A stretch of 64,000 bases of DNA from Verrucomicrobiota bacterium (GCA_019510185.1 JAEKKV010000012.1:226463-290462), one strand, 5' to 3'; numbered from the stretch's first letter, positions 36,954 through 47,940 are shown. Notes: a model not told the origin generated them from the sequence alone. Numbers and translations: made by a program.

Positions 36954-36994
36954 GGCGGACTGCGGTTCTTAAGCGATCTCCGCAGTCCGCCTTT
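36954..36994 (+). terminator. Partial terminator/attenuator between porin and urtA
   Basis: A 12-bp perfect stem, GGCGGACTGCGG (36954-36965) with CCGCAGTCCGCC (36980-36991), is followed by only TTT. A strong stem with a weak T-tract suggests partial readthrough or 3'-end protection of the porin mRNA. Confidence 0.75.
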
Positions 36995-37025
36995 GTTGGC
37001 GTCCTCTCCTTTAATTTGTCCCCCT

Positions 37026-38288
37026 ATGATTTCCAAAATCACCCAGTTTGTTTCCGTCGGCGCGGTTGCGCTCGGCGCGATGGTCGGCTCCGTCAAGGCG
37101 GCCGATGACACGGTCAAGGTCGGCGTTCTTCACTCCCTCAGCGGCACCATGGCGATCAGCGAAACCTCGCTGCGCGACGTGCTGCTTTTCACCTTTGACG
37201 AGATCAACGCCAAGGGCGGCGTGCTCGGCAAAAAGATCGAGCCCGTCGTGGTTGACGGCGCCTCGAACTGGCCGCTCTTCGCCGAAAAAGCCAAGCAGCT
37301 CCTTGAGCAGGACAAGGTCGCCGTGACCTTCGGCTGCTGGACCTCGGTTTCCCGCAAATCCGTCCTCCCGGTTTACGAAAAGAACAATGGCCTGCTCTTC
37401 TACCCCGTGCAATACGAGGGCCAGGAAGAGAGCCAGAACGTGTGTTACACCGCCGAGGCGGTCAATCAGCAGGCTACGCCCGCGATCGACTACCTCCTCA
37501 AGCAGGGCTTCACGAAGTTCTACCTGATCGGCACCGACTACGTTTATCCGCAGACCACCAACCTCGTGCTGCTGGAGTATCTCCTCAGCAAGGGCGTTCC
37601 GATCGAGAACATCGGCGGCGGCTTCAAGAAGGACGACTCCGGCAAGATCATCTCCGCCGGCAAGTACACGCCCTTCGGCCACACCGATTACCAGCAGATC
37701 GTGGCTGAAATCAAACAGTTCTCCGCCGGCGGCAAAACCGCGGTCGTGAGCACGCTCAACGGCGACACCAACGTGCCGTTCTTCAAGGAATACGCCGCCT
37801 CCGGCCTCACCGCCGAGACCGTTCCGGTCGTCTCCTTCTCGATCGCCGAAGACGAGTTCCGCGGCCTCCCGGCCAAGCAGCTCGTCGGTCAGCTCGGTTG
37901 CTGGACCTACTTCCAGTCGATCAAGAGCGAGGAAAACAAGACCTTCGTGAAGGCCTTCAAGAAGTGGATCAAAACCACCACCGTCCCCGGCATCGTCAAG
38001 GAAGGTCGCGTTGTCGACTCCCCCATGGTGCTGAGCTATGATGGCGTCTACCTCTGGAAAGCCGCGGTCGAGAAGGCCGGCAGCTTCGATGTGGACAAGG
38101 TTCGCGCCGCTTGGAAGAGCGGGCTCTCCTTCGACGGCCCCGGCGGCAAGGTCACCACCCAGCCGAACATGCACCTCACCAAGAACGTGTTCATCGGCGA
38201 GTCCAAGGCCGACGGTCAGTTCAAGATTCTTGAGGAATTCAAGGACGTGTACGGCGAGCCCTGGCTCCTCGGCAAGTTCAAGAAGTAA
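37026..38288 (+). CDS. urtA: Urea ABC transporter substrate-binding protein
   Basis: Periplasmic urea receptor, 420 residues, with a signal peptide ending near [61 protein letters not shown] and [12 protein letters not shown] are signatures of UrtA rather than the amide-binding AmiC/FmdD relatives. It is followed by a strong attenuator and then urtB, so it is expected at higher level than the permease. Start chosen at MISKITQ, giving a normal signal peptide. Confidence 0.95.
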   Translation: MISKITQFVSVGAVALGAMVGSVKAADDTVKVGVLHSLSGTMAISETSLRDVLLFTFDEINAKGGVLGKKIEPVVVDGASNWPLFAEKAKQLLEQDKVAVTFGCWTSVSRKSVLPVYEKNNGLLFYPVQYEGQEESQNVCYTAEAVNQQATPAIDYLLKQGFTKFYLIGTDYVYPQTTNLVLLEYLLSKGVPIENIGGGFKKDDSGKIISAGKYTPFGHTDYQQIVAEIKQFSAGGKTAVVSTLNGDTNVPFFKEYAASGLTAETVPVVSFSIAEDEFRGLPAKQLVGQLGCWTYFQSIKSEENKTFVKAFKKWIKTTTVPGIVKEGRVVDSPMVLSYDGVYLWKAAVEKAGSFDVDKVRAAWKSGLSFDGPGGKVTTQPNMHLTKNVFIGESKADGQFKILEEFKDVYGEPWLLGKFKK

Positions 38289-38344
38289 TTCATCGCCCTG
38301 CGCCTTTAGGCACAGGCTTTGCTAGATATCCCGTTCATACGGGA

Positions 38345-38378
38345 GGGCGGGTCCCTTCGGCGGACCCGCCCTTTTTTT
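38345..38378 (+). terminator. Attenuator between urtA and urtB
   Basis: Stem GGGCGGGTCC (38345-38354) with GGACCCGCCC (38362-38371), a 7-nt loop and seven T residues. It is a complete intrinsic terminator inside the operon, which would give excess binding protein over permease. Confidence 0.92.
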
Positions 38379-38400
38379 GGCCACCTTTTTTCGCTTCCTC

Positions 38401-40116
38401 GTGCGTTTCCTCATTCGCCTGCTCCTCCTCTTTTCGCCGGGCCTGATGGCGTCCGTCTGCTCCGCCGCCGAAGCTCCCCGCGCCGTTCTCACCGCGGCCA
38501 TCCTTGCGAAGGATGAAGCCCGCAAGATCGAGCTGATCACTTCCCTCGCCGGCGAAGCCGACGACGCGATCAAACCGCTTCTGACCGCCTGGAAAGAAGA
38601 CGGACTCTTCCTTTACCAACCTTCTGCCGACGTCGCGCCGGTACCCGTCCAATTGACGGGAGAGAAGGACGCCAACGATACCCAAGCCGCGCTCCGCGTG
38701 GACAGCGGCCGTCCGCTTCTCGACGCGGCGGGCAAGCCCGTGCGTCTCGCCGCCGGCGATCTCACCGCGGTCGAGCATGACGCCGACTTGCGCCATGCCA
38801 TGAAAGACGTGCTCGATCTGCTCGACCTCTCCACGCCCGACGTGGCCAAGCGTATTCAGGCGATCCAAGCCATCGGGTTCGCCCAAGACGTTGGCAAAAT
38901 CCCCGCGCTGGAGAAGCGTCTCGGACTCGAAGCCAACGCCGATGCACGCCGCTCTCTTCGCGAAGCCGTGGCCGTCACCCGGCTCAAGGATTCCTCCGAA
39001 ACGGCGAAACTCGCCGCGCTCAAGGAACTCAGGGAGCTGCATTCGCTCTCCAGTTACGATCTGATCCGCACGGCCATGCGCGATGCCGAGGCGGCGCGCC
39101 AGACGGAAATCGCCGTCGCCGCTCGTTCCGCGCTCAAGGCGATCGACGCGCATAAATCGAAGATTAATTTCTACGGCACGCTCTTCCGCGGACTCAGCCT
39201 CGGCAGCATTCTCCTCATCGTGGCCATCGGGCTGGCGATCACCTTCGGTCTCATGGGCGTGATCAACATGGCGCACGGCGAGATGATCGCGATCGGCGCC
39301 TACACGACCTACCTCGTCGAAAACATTTTCGGCGAAGGCCTCGTGATTCCGTGCTTCGGGTTCAGCCTCTCGATTCCCGGCATCCATGCGACCGGCTGGT
39401 TTTATCAGAGCTATTTTTTCGTGGCGCTGCCTCTCAGTTTCCTGACCGCCGCGCTGGTGGGCATCGGTCTGGAGCGAAGCATCATCCGGTTCCTCTACCG
39501 GCGCCCGCTGGAAAGCCTGCTCGCCACCTGGGGTGTCTCGCTTCTCCTGCAGCAAGGCCTCAAGCTCATGTTCGGCTCCAACAACGTCCAGGTGAACAGC
39601 CCGGTTTACCTCAGCGGCAACTGGACGGTCGACGACATCACCTTTGGCTGGAACCGCATTTTCGTGATCGGGTTCGCCGCCCTCATCGTGTTCGGCGTGT
39701 GGCTGATCCTAACCAAGACTCCGCTCGGGTTGCTCATTCGCGCGGTCATGCAGAACCGCAACATGGCTTCGTGCATGGGCGTGCGCACCGAGCGCGTCAA
39801 CATGCTCACCTTCGGCCTGGGCAGCGGGCTGGCCGGGCTGGCGGGCGCGTTCATCAGCCAGATCGGCAACGTCGGCCCCTCCCTTGGCCAAAACTACATC
39901 GTGGACTGCTTCATGACCGTCGTGGTCGGCGGCGTGGGCAATCTCGCCGGCACCCTCTACAGCGCGCTCGGCATTGGCCTCGTCGATCAGTCGCTCCAGC
40001 AGATTCTGTTGAACCCGGTGCTCGGCAAAATCCTCGTGCTTGTCGCGATCATCCTGTTCCTGCAATGGCGTCCGTCCGGCCTCTTTGTCACGCGCAGTCG
40101 CAACCTCGACGACTGA
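38401..40116 (+). CDS. urtB: Urea ABC transporter permease UrtB, with N-terminal periplasmic domain
   Basis: 571 residues from a GTG start; an in-frame TTG at 38377 lies in the terminator T-tract and is less likely. A signal peptide (FLIRLLLLFSPGLMASVCSA) is followed by a soluble helical region to about residue 255, known in UrtB proteins. Then comes the LivH-like membrane domain beginning RGLSLGSILLIVAIGLAIT with the conserved GVINMAHGEMIAIGAY. It pairs with UrtC 33 nt downstream. Confidence 0.95.
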   Translation: MRFLIRLLLLFSPGLMASVCSAAEAPRAVLTAAILAKDEARKIELITSLAGEADDAIKPLLTAWKEDGLFLYQPSADVAPVPVQLTGEKDANDTQAALRVDSGRPLLDAAGKPVRLAAGDLTAVEHDADLRHAMKDVLDLLDLSTPDVAKRIQAIQAIGFAQDVGKIPALEKRLGLEANADARRSLREAVAVTRLKDSSETAKLAALKELRELHSLSSYDLIRTAMRDAEAARQTEIAVAARSALKAIDAHKSKINFYGTLFRGLSLGSILLIVAIGLAITFGLMGVINMAHGEMIAIGAYTTYLVENIFGEGLVIPCFGFSLSIPGIHATGWFYQSYFFVALPLSFLTAALVGIGLERSIIRFLYRRPLESLLATWGVSLLLQQGLKLMFGSNNVQVNSPVYLSGNWTVDDITFGWNRIFVIGFAALIVFGVWLILTKTPLGLLIRAVMQNRNMASCMGVRTERVNMLTFGLGSGLAGLAGAFISQIGNVGPSLGQNYIVDCFMTVVVGGVGNLAGTLYSALGIGLVDQSLQQILLNPVLGKILVLVAIILFLQWRPSGLFVTRSRNLDD

Positions 40117-40149
40117 TCTTTCGCCATCGCCTCGCGCCCATCCTTCCGC

Positions 40150-41301
40150 ATGTCCTCCCTGTCCACACGACACAAAGCAGAGCTGATCGCCGTCGGCCTG
40201 ATCGCGCTCTTCTTCATCGTCATCTTTCCGCTCCTCAATGCCCACGGTCTGGTCAGCGATTTCACGATCAACCTCTGGGGAAAGTATCTGTGTTACGCGC
40301 TGCTGGCCATTTCGGTCGATCTCCTCTGGGGCTACACCGGCCTGCTGAGCTTGGGGCAGGCGCTCTTCTTCAGCCTCGGCGGCTATATGATGGGCATGTA
40401 CCTCATGCGCATGATCGGGGATCTCGGCCAGTATCATAAACCGATTCCCGACTTCCTCGTGTTCCTCGGCTGGACGGAGCTGCCCAAGTTCTGGAAGCCG
40501 TTCGACAGCTTCCCGTTTGCTTTCTCGCTGATCCTTCTACTTCCCGGTCTGCTGGCCTTGGTTTTTGGTTTCCTCGCCTTCCGCTCCCGTATCAAGGGCG
40601 TCTATTTCTCGATCCTCACCCAGGCGCTCACCTACGGCGCGTCGCTCATGTTTTTCCGCAATGACATGCTCATGGGCGGCAACAACGGGTTCACTGATTT
40701 CAAATTCATCCTTGGCCACGACCTGCGCCAGCCCGCGACCCAGCGCGGCCTCTTCATCGTGACGGCGGTTGTGCTGCTTCTGGTTTACGCATCCCTGCGC
40801 CTGCTCAGCCATACGAAGTTCGGCCTCGTGCAACGCGCCATCCGCGACGGCGAGAATCGCGTGCTCTTCAGCGGCTACGCCACCGCGCATTTCAAACTCT
40901 TCATCTTCGTGGTCGCGGCCCTCATCGCCAGCATCGGCGGCGCGCTCTACGTCCCGCAGGTCGGCATTATCAACCCGTCCGAAATGACGCCCGACAAATC
41001 CCTCGAGGCCGTCGTCTGGTGTGCGGTGGGCGGACGCGGCACACTCGTCGGTCCCATTCTCGGCGCCATCGGCGTCAACTCGCTCAAGAGCTGGGCGTCT
41101 CGCGCCGCGCCGGATTACTGGCTCGTCATCCTCGGCGGACTCTTCGTCGTGGTCGTGCTCCTCCTGCCCGGCGGCATCGTGAGCATTCCCGCCCGCCTGA
41201 AAGCCTTTGCGCAGCGTTTCCGTCGTCCCCCGGAGGTCGCTGCGGTGGCCGCCGCGCCCGCCCCGACTCCGGTCGTCTCCGAATCCAAACCTTCCGTCTG
41301 A
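40150..41301 (+). CDS. urtC: Urea ABC transporter permease UrtC
   Basis: 383 residues, LivM-like inner-membrane permease. [20 protein letters not shown] is the family motif after the first helices, [19 protein letters not shown] and GGNNGFTDF follow, and [19 protein letters not shown] is the coupling-helix region near the C-terminus. A short Ala/Pro tail ends the protein. The stop is 6 nt before urtD, so the genes are tightly linked. Confidence 0.95.
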   Translation: MSSLSTRHKAELIAVGLIALFFIVIFPLLNAHGLVSDFTINLWGKYLCYALLAISVDLLWGYTGLLSLGQALFFSLGGYMMGMYLMRMIGDLGQYHKPIPDFLVFLGWTELPKFWKPFDSFPFAFSLILLLPGLLALVFGFLAFRSRIKGVYFSILTQALTYGASLMFFRNDMLMGGNNGFTDFKFILGHDLRQPATQRGLFIVTAVVLLLVYASLRLLSHTKFGLVQRAIRDGENRVLFSGYATAHFKLFIFVVAALIASIGGALYVPQVGIINPSEMTPDKSLEAVVWCAVGGRGTLVGPILGAIGVNSLKSWASRAAPDYWLVILGGLFVVVVLLLPGGIVSIPARLKAFAQRFRRPPEVAAVAAAPAPTPVVSESKPSV

Positions 41302-41307
41302 CCCGCC

Positions 41308-42072
41308 ATGTCCGCCAAATACATGCTCACCGTCGAGGACGTCTCGAAAACCTACGACGGTTTCAAGGCGATCACCGATCTCACGTTTTATCTTTTCGAA
41401 GGCGAACTGCGCACCGTGATCGGTCCCAACGGCGCGGGCAAATCCACGTTCTTCGATCTCATCACCGGCCGGGCCAAGCCGGACAAGGGCAAGATCGAGT
41501 TCGGTTTCGACACCGATCTCACCGAGCTCAACGAATATGAGATCAACCGTCTCGGCATCGGCCGGAAATTCCAGACGCCGAGCGTCTTCACCGAGCACAC
41601 GGTCTTCAACAACCTCGTCCTTTCGCTCAAGGGCTCGCGCGGCGTCTTCGCCTCCCTGTTCAACCGTCTTTCCTCGACCGATCGCGACCGCATCGACGAA
41701 CTCCTCAAGCTCATCCGCCTCGACGGCAAGCGCGGCTGGAAGGCCGGACAGCTCGCCCACGGCGAAAAACAGTGGCTGGAGATCGGGATGCTGCTCGCGC
41801 AAGATCCCAAGATCCTCCTCGTGGACGAACCCGCCGCCGGCATGACCGACGAGGAAACCCACCGCACCGGCGAGCTGCTCATCTCCCTCGCCGGCAAGCA
41901 CAGCATCGTCGTGATCGAGCACGACATGACCTTCGTGAAACAAATCGCCCGCGATGGCCAGGTCACCGTTCTTCACCAAGGCCGCGTCCTCTGCGAAGGG
42001 AAGTTCGACGCCGTCCAAGCCAATCCCAAGGTCCGCGAGGTTTATCTCGGCCGGGGCAAAACCCACAAATGA
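41308..42072 (+). CDS. urtD: Urea ABC transporter ATP-binding protein UrtD
   Basis: 254 residues, LivG-like ATPase. Walker A GPNGAGKST, linker segment KFQTPSVFTEHTVFNNL typical of UrtD, signature-like region LAHGEKQWLEIGMLLAQDP, Walker B LLVDEPAAGM with TDEE, and H-loop VIEHDM. Its stop overlaps the urtE start as ATGA, indicating coupled translation. Confidence 0.95.
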   Translation: MSAKYMLTVEDVSKTYDGFKAITDLTFYLFEGELRTVIGPNGAGKSTFFDLITGRAKPDKGKIEFGFDTDLTELNEYEINRLGIGRKFQTPSVFTEHTVFNNLVLSLKGSRGVFASLFNRLSSTDRDRIDELLKLIRLDGKRGWKAGQLAHGEKQWLEIGMLLAQDPKILLVDEPAAGMTDEETHRTGELLISLAGKHSIVVIEHDMTFVKQIARDGQVTVLHQGRVLCEGKFDAVQANPKVREVYLGRGKTHK

Positions 42073-42782
42073 GTCCCCTGCTGCAACTCGTCTCCGTCGA
42101 GGCCGACATCGGCGGCTCGCGCATCCTGCGCGGCGTGAATCTTGAGGTGCACTCCGGCGAACTCGTCGCGCTGATGGGGCGCAACGGCGTCGGCAAGACG
42201 ACCACGCTGCGGGCCATCACCGGCCTGCGCTCGATCCGTGCCGGCAGCATCACGCTCGACGGCCAACGCATCGACCGTCTCGCTCCCGACGCCCGCGCCC
42301 GCGCCGGCATCGGCTACGTTCCCCAAGGTCGCGACATCTTCCCGCACCTGACCATCGAGGAGAATCTCAACGTCGGGCTGGTCGTTCACGGCCGCAAGGG
42401 CGCCGAGGCCCGCGAAGGGCTCGATCGTGTTTTCACGCTTTTCCCCGTTCTCAAGGAAATGCTTTCGCGCAAGGGCGGCGTGCTCTCCGGCGGCCAGCAG
42501 CAGCAGCTCGCCATCGGCCGCGCCCTCCTCACCAAGCCGAAGCTGCTCATCCTCGACGAACCCACCGAAGGCATCCAGCCGTCGATCATCGACCAGATCG
42601 GCGACGCGCTCAAAGCCCTCAAGTCCGACGGCTCGCTCGCGATTCTGCTCGTCGAGCAATACGTCGATTTTTGCCGTGAGATTTCCGACCGCTTCTACGC
42701 CATGGATCGTGGCGCCGTCACCATTTCGGGCCCCACCGCAGCCTTGACGGACGATGTGGTCAAAGCGCATTTGCAGGTCTGA
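42069..42782 (+). CDS. urtE: Urea ABC transporter ATP-binding protein UrtE
   Basis: 237 residues, LivF-like ATPase. Walker A GRNGVGKTT, Q-loop GYVPQGRDIFPHLT, signature LSGGQQQQLAIGRALL, Walker B LLILDEPTEGIQPSI, and H-loop-type LLVEQYVDF (Gln in place of His, as in UrtE/LivF). Starts in the urtD stop codon. The next gene, ureA, begins 15 nt downstream, joining transport with hydrolysis. Confidence 0.95.
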   Translation: MSPLLQLVSVEADIGGSRILRGVNLEVHSGELVALMGRNGVGKTTTLRAITGLRSIRAGSITLDGQRIDRLAPDARARAGIGYVPQGRDIFPHLTIEENLNVGLVVHGRKGAEAREGLDRVFTLFPVLKEMLSRKGGVLSGGQQQQLAIGRALLTKPKLLILDEPTEGIQPSIIDQIGDALKALKSDGSLAILLVEQYVDFCREISDRFYAMDRGAVTISGPTAALTDDVVKAHLQV

Positions 42783-42797
42783 TTTTCTTACCACCGC

Positions 42798-43100
42798 ATG
42801 CACCTGACCCCGCGCGAACGCGAAAAACTCCTCATCGTCACCGCCGCCGATCTCGCCCGCCGCCGGCAGGCCCGCGGCCTGAAGCTCAACTATCCCGAGG
42901 CCGTGGCGATCATCACCTATGAGATCATCGAGGGTGCGCGTGACGGCCGCACCGTCGCCGACCTCATGAGCCACGGCACCACCATCCTTAAAAAAGCCGA
43001 CGTCATGGAGGGCGTTGCCGACATGATCCACGACGTGCAGGTCGAGGCCACCTTTCCCGACGGCACCAAGCTCGTCACGGTTCATCATCCCATCCGCTGA
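42798..43100 (+). CDS. ureA: Urease gamma subunit
   Basis: 100 residues, the normal length. [20 protein letters not shown] and [20 protein letters not shown] are invariant family blocks; the end is VTVHHPIR. It is structural within the urease trimer with UreB and UreC in the cytosol. First of seven ure genes. Confidence 0.97.
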   Translation: MHLTPREREKLLIVTAADLARRRQARGLKLNYPEAVAIITYEIIEGARDGRTVADLMSHGTTILKKADVMEGVADMIHDVQVEATFPDGTKLVTVHHPIR

Positions 43101-43105
43101 ATCCC

Positions 43106-43417
43106 ATGATCCCCGGTGAAATCATCGTGGCCGCCGACGCCGCGCCGCTCGCGGCCAATGCCGGTCTTGAAACCAAGAGCATTGAAGTCGCCAACACCGG
43201 CGACCGTCCCATTCAGGTCGGTTCGCATTATCATTTTTTCGAGGCTAATTCCGCCCTCCGTTTCGACCGCGCCGCTGCCCGCGGCTTTCGTCTCAACATT
43301 CCCGCCGGCACCGCCGTGCGCTTCGAGGCGGGCGATCTCAAATCGGTCGAACTCGTCGCGCTCGCCGGAACCCGCGAGGTCTGGGGACTCAACGCCCTCA
43401 TCAACGGAAAGCTTTAA
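43106..43417 (+). CDS. ureB: Urease beta subunit
   Basis: 103 residues. [39 protein letters not shown] and [20 protein letters not shown] are the conserved beta-subunit core. Five nt separate it from ureA, and ureC follows 36 nt later. Confidence 0.97.
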   Translation: MIPGEIIVAADAAPLAANAGLETKSIEVANTGDRPIQVGSHYHFFEANSALRFDRAAARGFRLNIPAGTAVRFEAGDLKSVELVALAGTREVWGLNALINGKL

Positions 43418-43453
43418 CGGGAATCCGGAAAATCAGGAAAACCCACTCTTTCG

Positions 43454-45220
43454 ATGTCGCTTAAACTCACCCGCCGTCAATACGCCGAGATGTTCGGGCC
43501 CACCGTGGGCGACCAGGTGCGCCTCGCCGATACCGAGCTGTTCGTCCAGGTCGAGCGCGACCTCATCGCCGAGGGCGGCGGTTACGGAAACGAAATCAAG
43601 TTCGGCGGCGGCAAGGTCATTCGCGACGGTATGGGCCAGTCGTCCACCGCGCTCGACGCCGACGCCCTCGATCTTGTCATCACCAACGCCCTGATTCTCG
43701 ATCCCATCATCGGCGTCATCAAAGCCGATGTCGGCATCAAGCACGGCCTCATTGTCGGCGTCGGCCACGCCGGCAATCCCGGCATCCAGAGCGGGCTCGG
43801 CTCGGTTTATCCTGATCCGCGCACCGGCAAAAAGAATCCCATGATCGTGGGCGCCGCCACCGAGGTGCTCGCGGGCGAGGGCTGTATCATCACCGCCGGC
43901 GGCATCGATTCGCACATCCACTTTATTTGTCCGCAGCAGGTGGACGAGGCCATCTCCAGCGGCGTGACCACGTTGCTCGGCGGCGGCACCGGGCCGGCCA
44001 CCGGCACATTTGCCACCACCTGCACGCCCGGAATCTGGAACATGCACCGCATGTTGCAGGCCGCCGAATCCATCCCGGTGAACCTCGGCTTTCTCGGCAA
44101 GGGCAACTGCAGCACGCCCGAACCGTTGCGCGAACAGGTGCTCGCCGGCGCCATCGGCCTGAAGCTGCACGAGGATTGGGGCACCACGCCCGCCGCCATC
44201 GACACCTGCCTTGGCGTGGCGGACGAACTCGATGTCCAGGTCGCCATCCATACCGACACGCTCAACGAAGCCGGTTTCGTCGAGGACACCCTGAAGGCGT
44301 TCAAAGGTCGCGCCATTCACACCTACCACTCCGAAGGCGCCGGCGGCGGCCACGCTCCCGACATCATCCGCGTGTGCGGCGAAGCCAACGTCCTGCCTTC
44401 CTCAACCAATCCCACGCGTCCTTTCACGGTCAATACCATCGATGAGCATCTCGACATGCTCATGGTGTGCCATCACCTCGATTCGAAGATCCCCGAGGAC
44501 GTCGCCTTCGCCGAGTCGCGCATCCGTCCCGAGACCATCGCCGCCGAGGACCGCCTGCATGATCTCGGCGCGATCTCCATGATGTCGTCCGACTCGCAGG
44601 CGATGGGTCGCATCGGGGAGGTCATCATCCGCACCTGGCAGACCGCGCATAAAATGAAGCTCCAGTTCGGCCGGCTTTCGGGTCCATCGCACCCGGCCGC
44701 CGACAACTTCCGCGCGCTCCGCTATCTGGCCAAATACACGATCAACCCGGCGCGCACCCACGGGATGGGTCACATCATCGGCTCGCTCGAAGTCGGAAAA
44801 CTGGCCGACATCGTCGTCTTCAAGCCCGCGCTCTTCGGGGTGAAACCCGAGCTGATTCTCAAGGGCGGTTTCATTTCGTGGGCCAACATGGGCGATCCCA
44901 ACGCCTCCATCCCCACGCCGCAGCCCACGTTCTACCGCCCGCAATTCGGTGCCTTCGGAGCCGCGCTCGGGTCGACACACATCACCTTCGTCAGCCAGGC
45001 CTCCCTGGATCAGGGCGCGATCACGCAGCTCGGGCTGCGCCGTCGCCTCGAGCCGGTGAAATCCACCCGCACCGTCACCAAACGCGACATGGTGCTCAAC
45101 GACGCCCTGCCGAAAATCGAGGTCGATCCCGAGACCTACACGGTCAAGGCCGATGGCGAGGTCCTGACCTGCGAGCCCGCGAAGGTGCTGCCGATGGCGC
45201 AGCGCTATTTCCTGTTTTGA
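43454..45220 (+). CDS. ureC: Urease alpha (catalytic) subunit
   Basis: Ni-dependent hydrolysis of urea to ammonia and carbamate. 588 residues, slightly longer than the usual 567-572. Metal ligands H154 and H156 lie in DSHIHF, the carbamylated Lys is K237 in GLKLHEDWG, and the mobile-flap catalytic His pair is in MVCHHLD near residue 340. The metal Asp lies in [10 protein letters not shown]. All key residues are intact, so an active enzyme is predicted. [15 protein letters not shown] follows as normal. Confidence 0.97.
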   Translation: MSLKLTRRQYAEMFGPTVGDQVRLADTELFVQVERDLIAEGGGYGNEIKFGGGKVIRDGMGQSSTALDADALDLVITNALILDPIIGVIKADVGIKHGLIVGVGHAGNPGIQSGLGSVYPDPRTGKKNPMIVGAATEVLAGEGCIITAGGIDSHIHFICPQQVDEAISSGVTTLLGGGTGPATGTFATTCTPGIWNMHRMLQAAESIPVNLGFLGKGNCSTPEPLREQVLAGAIGLKLHEDWGTTPAAIDTCLGVADELDVQVAIHTDTLNEAGFVEDTLKAFKGRAIHTYHSEGAGGGHAPDIIRVCGEANVLPSSTNPTRPFTVNTIDEHLDMLMVCHHLDSKIPEDVAFAESRIRPETIAAEDRLHDLGAISMMSSDSQAMGRIGEVIIRTWQTAHKMKLQFGRLSGPSHPAADNFRALRYLAKYTINPARTHGMGHIIGSLEVGKLADIVVFKPALFGVKPELILKGGFISWANMGDPNASIPTPQPTFYRPQFGAFGAALGSTHITFVSQASLDQGAITQLGLRRRLEPVKSTRTVTKRDMVLNDALPKIEVDPETYTVKADGEVLTCEPAKVLPMAQRYFLF

Positions 45221-45288
45221 GGTTTTAGTCGCACAACGGCGGAAACACGGAGAGGTTTGGCTCCGTTTTTCGCGTCCGCATTTCACCC

Positions 45289-45756
45289 ATGCTTCTGATC
45301 CAATCTCCCGTCGTCGAACCCGACTCCACCTTGCCCGAAGTCGGCTTGCGCGTGGAGCGACGCACGCTGGCGAAACGGCTTTGGCGCGGCGTGGCCGAGG
45401 ACGGCACGGAGTTTGGTTTCGAACTGGCGGCGCCGCTCATTCACGAGGTGGCTTTTTTTCAAAACACGGCTGCGCGTTACGTCATCCGGCAGGAGCCCGA
45501 GCCGGTGCTGGAAATCGCCCTCGATCTGCCGCCGAGCGCGGCCGCCGGCGTGGGCTGGGCGGTCGGCAACCTGCACTTGGAATTTTCCTCGGAGCCCGCC
45601 CGCCTGCTCACGCCGGACGAGCCGGCCGCGCGCCAGCTTTTCGACCGTATTCGGATCGCCTACCGTCCGACCACCGCGATTTTTCGCGCCGGTCGTTTCG
45701 CCCGGGGAGCATCCGCCGCCCAACCGCATGAACTCGGCTCCAGTCACAAGCACTGA
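45289..45756 (+). CDS. ureE: Urease accessory protein UreE
   Basis: Nickel metallochaperone, 155 residues. The N-terminal peptide-binding domain (LRVERRTLAKRLWRGVAEDG) is followed by the metal-binding domain with VGWAVGNLHLEF and RRTTAIF-like YRPTTAIFRAGRF. The His-rich tail of enteric UreE is reduced to HELGSSHKH. Its 3' end overlaps ureF by 29 nt. Confidence 0.88.
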   Translation: MLLIQSPVVEPDSTLPEVGLRVERRTLAKRLWRGVAEDGTEFGFELAAPLIHEVAFFQNTAARYVIRQEPEPVLEIALDLPPSAAAGVGWAVGNLHLEFSSEPARLLTPDEPAARQLFDRIRIAYRPTTAIFRAGRFARGASAAQPHELGSSHKH

Positions 45757-46441
45757 CACCGCCTGGCTCACGGGCCTGCTGCAGGCGGGGGATTCGTTTT
45801 ACCCCACAGGCGCCTATGCGCACTCCTTCGGGCTGGAGGGCTTGGTGCAAATCGGGGCCGTTCACGACCGGGCGACGTTGCGCGAGTTCGTGTTCCTTTC
45901 GGCGCTGCCCGCCTTGCAACACGGCGAACTGCCGCTGGCGGCGCATGCGTATCAGGCGCTGGGCGCGCCGGACTGGCCGCGGGTGGGGGAACTTTGTGTG
46001 CTGTCCTCCGCGCTGAAGACCGCCCGCGAAGCCCGCCAGGCCTCGCACAACATCGGACGGCAGCGTGCCGAGCTGGCGGCGGCCTTGCACGCGCATCCGC
46101 TGGCGGCCGGTTTTCTTGCGCGGGCGGCGGAGGCGGATTGGCCGTTTTCGGCGGCGATCTCGGCTGCGCTGGAAGGCCGCGTGCTCGGCGCGCCGCTTCC
46201 GGCGGTGATGGCGGGGATTTATTATGCGAACATCGCCGGGCTGCTGGCCGCCGCTATGAAAATTCTCCGGCTCGGCCAAAACGGCTGCCAGACGCTTCTC
46301 ACCGAGGCGCTCGGCCGCGCGCCGGCTGTCATCGCCGCCGCCGGGGAGGTCGCCTTCGACGACATCGGCTGGTTCAACCCCTGGCTCGACATCGCCGCCG
46401 CCCGTCACGAAACCGCCGATGGCCGGCTCTTCATCTCATAA
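45728..46441 (+). CDS. ureF: Urease accessory protein UreF
   Basis: 237 residues starting [33 protein letters not shown] is the UreF signature, then a long helical domain, ending with [15 protein letters not shown]. It forms the UreD-UreF-UreG activation complex that delivers nickel and CO2. The start lies inside ureE; a longer ORF upstream in this frame is the shadow of ureE. Confidence 0.92.
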   Translation: MNSAPVTSTDTAWLTGLLQAGDSFYPTGAYAHSFGLEGLVQIGAVHDRATLREFVFLSALPALQHGELPLAAHAYQALGAPDWPRVGELCVLSSALKTAREARQASHNIGRQRAELAAALHAHPLAAGFLARAAEADWPFSAAISAALEGRVLGAPLPAVMAGIYYANIAGLLAAAMKILRLGQNGCQTLLTEALGRAPAVIAAAGEVAFDDIGWFNPWLDIAAARHETADGRLFIS

Positions 46442-46466
46442 TTTTTTGGTAGCCGAATTTTTCCCC

Positions 46467-47093
46467 ATGTCCCTCTCACGTCCTCCTCGCATTGGCATCG
46501 GCGGGCCGGTTGGTTCCGGCAAGACCATGCTTTGTCTGAAGCTTTGTCAGCGGTTGCGCGAACGCACCTCGATGGCGGTCGTTACGAACGACATCTACTG
46601 TTCCGAGGACGCGCAGTTTCTCATCCAGCACAGCGCGCTGCCCGCCGAACGCATCAGCGGCGTGGAAACGGGTGGCTGTCCGCACACCGCGATCCGCGAC
46701 GACACCACCATGAACGAGCAGGCCTGCCGCGCGCTCGAGGCGAAATTTCCGGATCTGCAAGTTGTGTTGGTCGAGAGCGGCGGCGACAACCTCACCGCCA
46801 CGTTTTCGCCCGAGCTGGTGGACGCGTTCATCTACGTGATCGACGTCGCCGAGGGGGACAAAATCCCCCGCAAGGGCGGCCCGGCCATTCGTCACAGCGA
46901 TCTGCTCATCATCAATAAAATCGACCTCGCGCCGCTCGTCGGCGCCGATCTCGGCGTGATGGAGCGCGACGCCAAAATGCAGCGCGGTGCCAAGCCGTTT
47001 CTGTTTTGCGATCTCAAGCGCGAGCACAACCTCGACGCGGTCATCGCCTGGATCGAGCACGAGGTGTTGTTCAACCGTCGGCCGAGGACCTGA
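46467..47093 (+). CDS. ureG: Urease accessory GTPase UreG
   Basis: 208 residues. P-loop GGPVGSGKT, the metal-binding motif [14 protein letters not shown] (Cys-Pro-His), [17 protein letters not shown] and the base motif [15 protein letters not shown]-driven nickel delivery to urease. Start chosen at [11 protein letters not shown], since the upstream extension overlaps the end of ureF. Confidence 0.96.
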   Translation: MSLSRPPRIGIGGPVGSGKTMLCLKLCQRLRERTSMAVVTNDIYCSEDAQFLIQHSALPAERISGVETGGCPHTAIRDDTTMNEQACRALEAKFPDLQVVLVESGGDNLTATFSPELVDAFIYVIDVAEGDKIPRKGGPAIRHSDLLIINKIDLAPLVGADLGVMERDAKMQRGAKPFLFCDLKREHNLDAVIAWIEHEVLFNRRPRT

Positions 47094-47114
47094 GGTCTTT
47101 CGACCGCACGCGCC

Positions 47115-47936
47115 ATGGCCGAATTTCACGGACAGCTTGCTTTGAGCGCCGAGGCGCGCGATGGCCGCACCGTGCTGGCGGCGCAGTCGTTTCGCGCGCC
47201 GTTTCATCTGAGCAAGCCGTATTGGGATGTCGAATCGTCCACGTTGTTGGTGCAGGTGGTCAATCCGACGGCCGGCATTCTGGCCGGCGACCGCTTGGAA
47301 TCTGAAATCACGGTCGGGGCGGGCGCGTGTCTATTGGTGACAACGCCGGCCGCGAGCCGCGTGTTTAAAATGCGCGAGGGCGCGGCCGAATGTCGTCAGC
47401 GTTTCACGGTTGCACGCGGCGGCTGGCTGGAGGTGATGCCGGAGCCGTTGGTTCCGCACCGGGGTTGCCGCTACCGGCAGATCATGAGCATCGAGGTTGA
47501 ACCGGGCGGGGAACTTTTTTTCGCCGATCTGCTCATGCCCGGCCGCGTGGCTCATGCGGAGGCGTGGGTGTGGGATGCGCTTTGCCTCGAAGTGGACGTG
47601 CGCCTGGGCGGCGAGCGCGTGCTGCGGGAACGCCTGCATCACTCCGGCGAGGAGTTGCGCGCGCTCGCGGCGTTCATGGGCTCCGGGGCGGGCGCCTGTT
47701 TTGGCAACGCGGTGCTGATCGCGGAAACGTCGAACGATGACCCGGACTGGCGCGAGGCGATCCACGCCTTGCACGGTGATGGCCTGTGGGTCGGCGTGAG
47801 CCGCCTGCGCAAGGGCGGATGGAGTCTTAAATTTGTCGCGATGGACGGCGTGCGGCTGCGTCGGGCCTTGCAGGAGACGCGGCGGGTGCTGGCGGCGTGC
47901 TTTCCGCGGCTGGCCTGCGATCCGCGGAAACTCTGA
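47115..47936 (+). CDS. ureD: Urease accessory protein UreD (UreH)
   Basis: 273 residues. FHLSKPYWDVESSTLLVQVV, NPTAGILAGDRLESEITV, LLVTTPAASRVFKM and MPEPLVPHRGCRYRQ are the family blocks. It is the scaffold for the activation complex. It is last in the order ureABCEFGD, whereas many genomes place ureD first. It converges on the nickel permease gene, with 4 nt between stops. Confidence 0.92.
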   Translation: MAEFHGQLALSAEARDGRTVLAAQSFRAPFHLSKPYWDVESSTLLVQVVNPTAGILAGDRLESEITVGAGACLLVTTPAASRVFKMREGAAECRQRFTVARGGWLEVMPEPLVPHRGCRYRQIMSIEVEPGGELFFADLLMPGRVAHAEAWVWDALCLEVDVRLGGERVLRERLHHSGEELRALAAFMGSGAGACFGNAVLIAETSNDDPDWREAIHALHGDGLWVGVSRLRKGGWSLKFVAMDGVRLRRALQETRRVLAACFPRLACDPRKL

Positions 47937-47940
47937 GTTT

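Noticed and set aside
38377..38400. TTG start of urtB at 38377
   Set aside because: It sits in the T-tract of the urtA-urtB terminator; the GTG at 38401 gives a better signal peptide.
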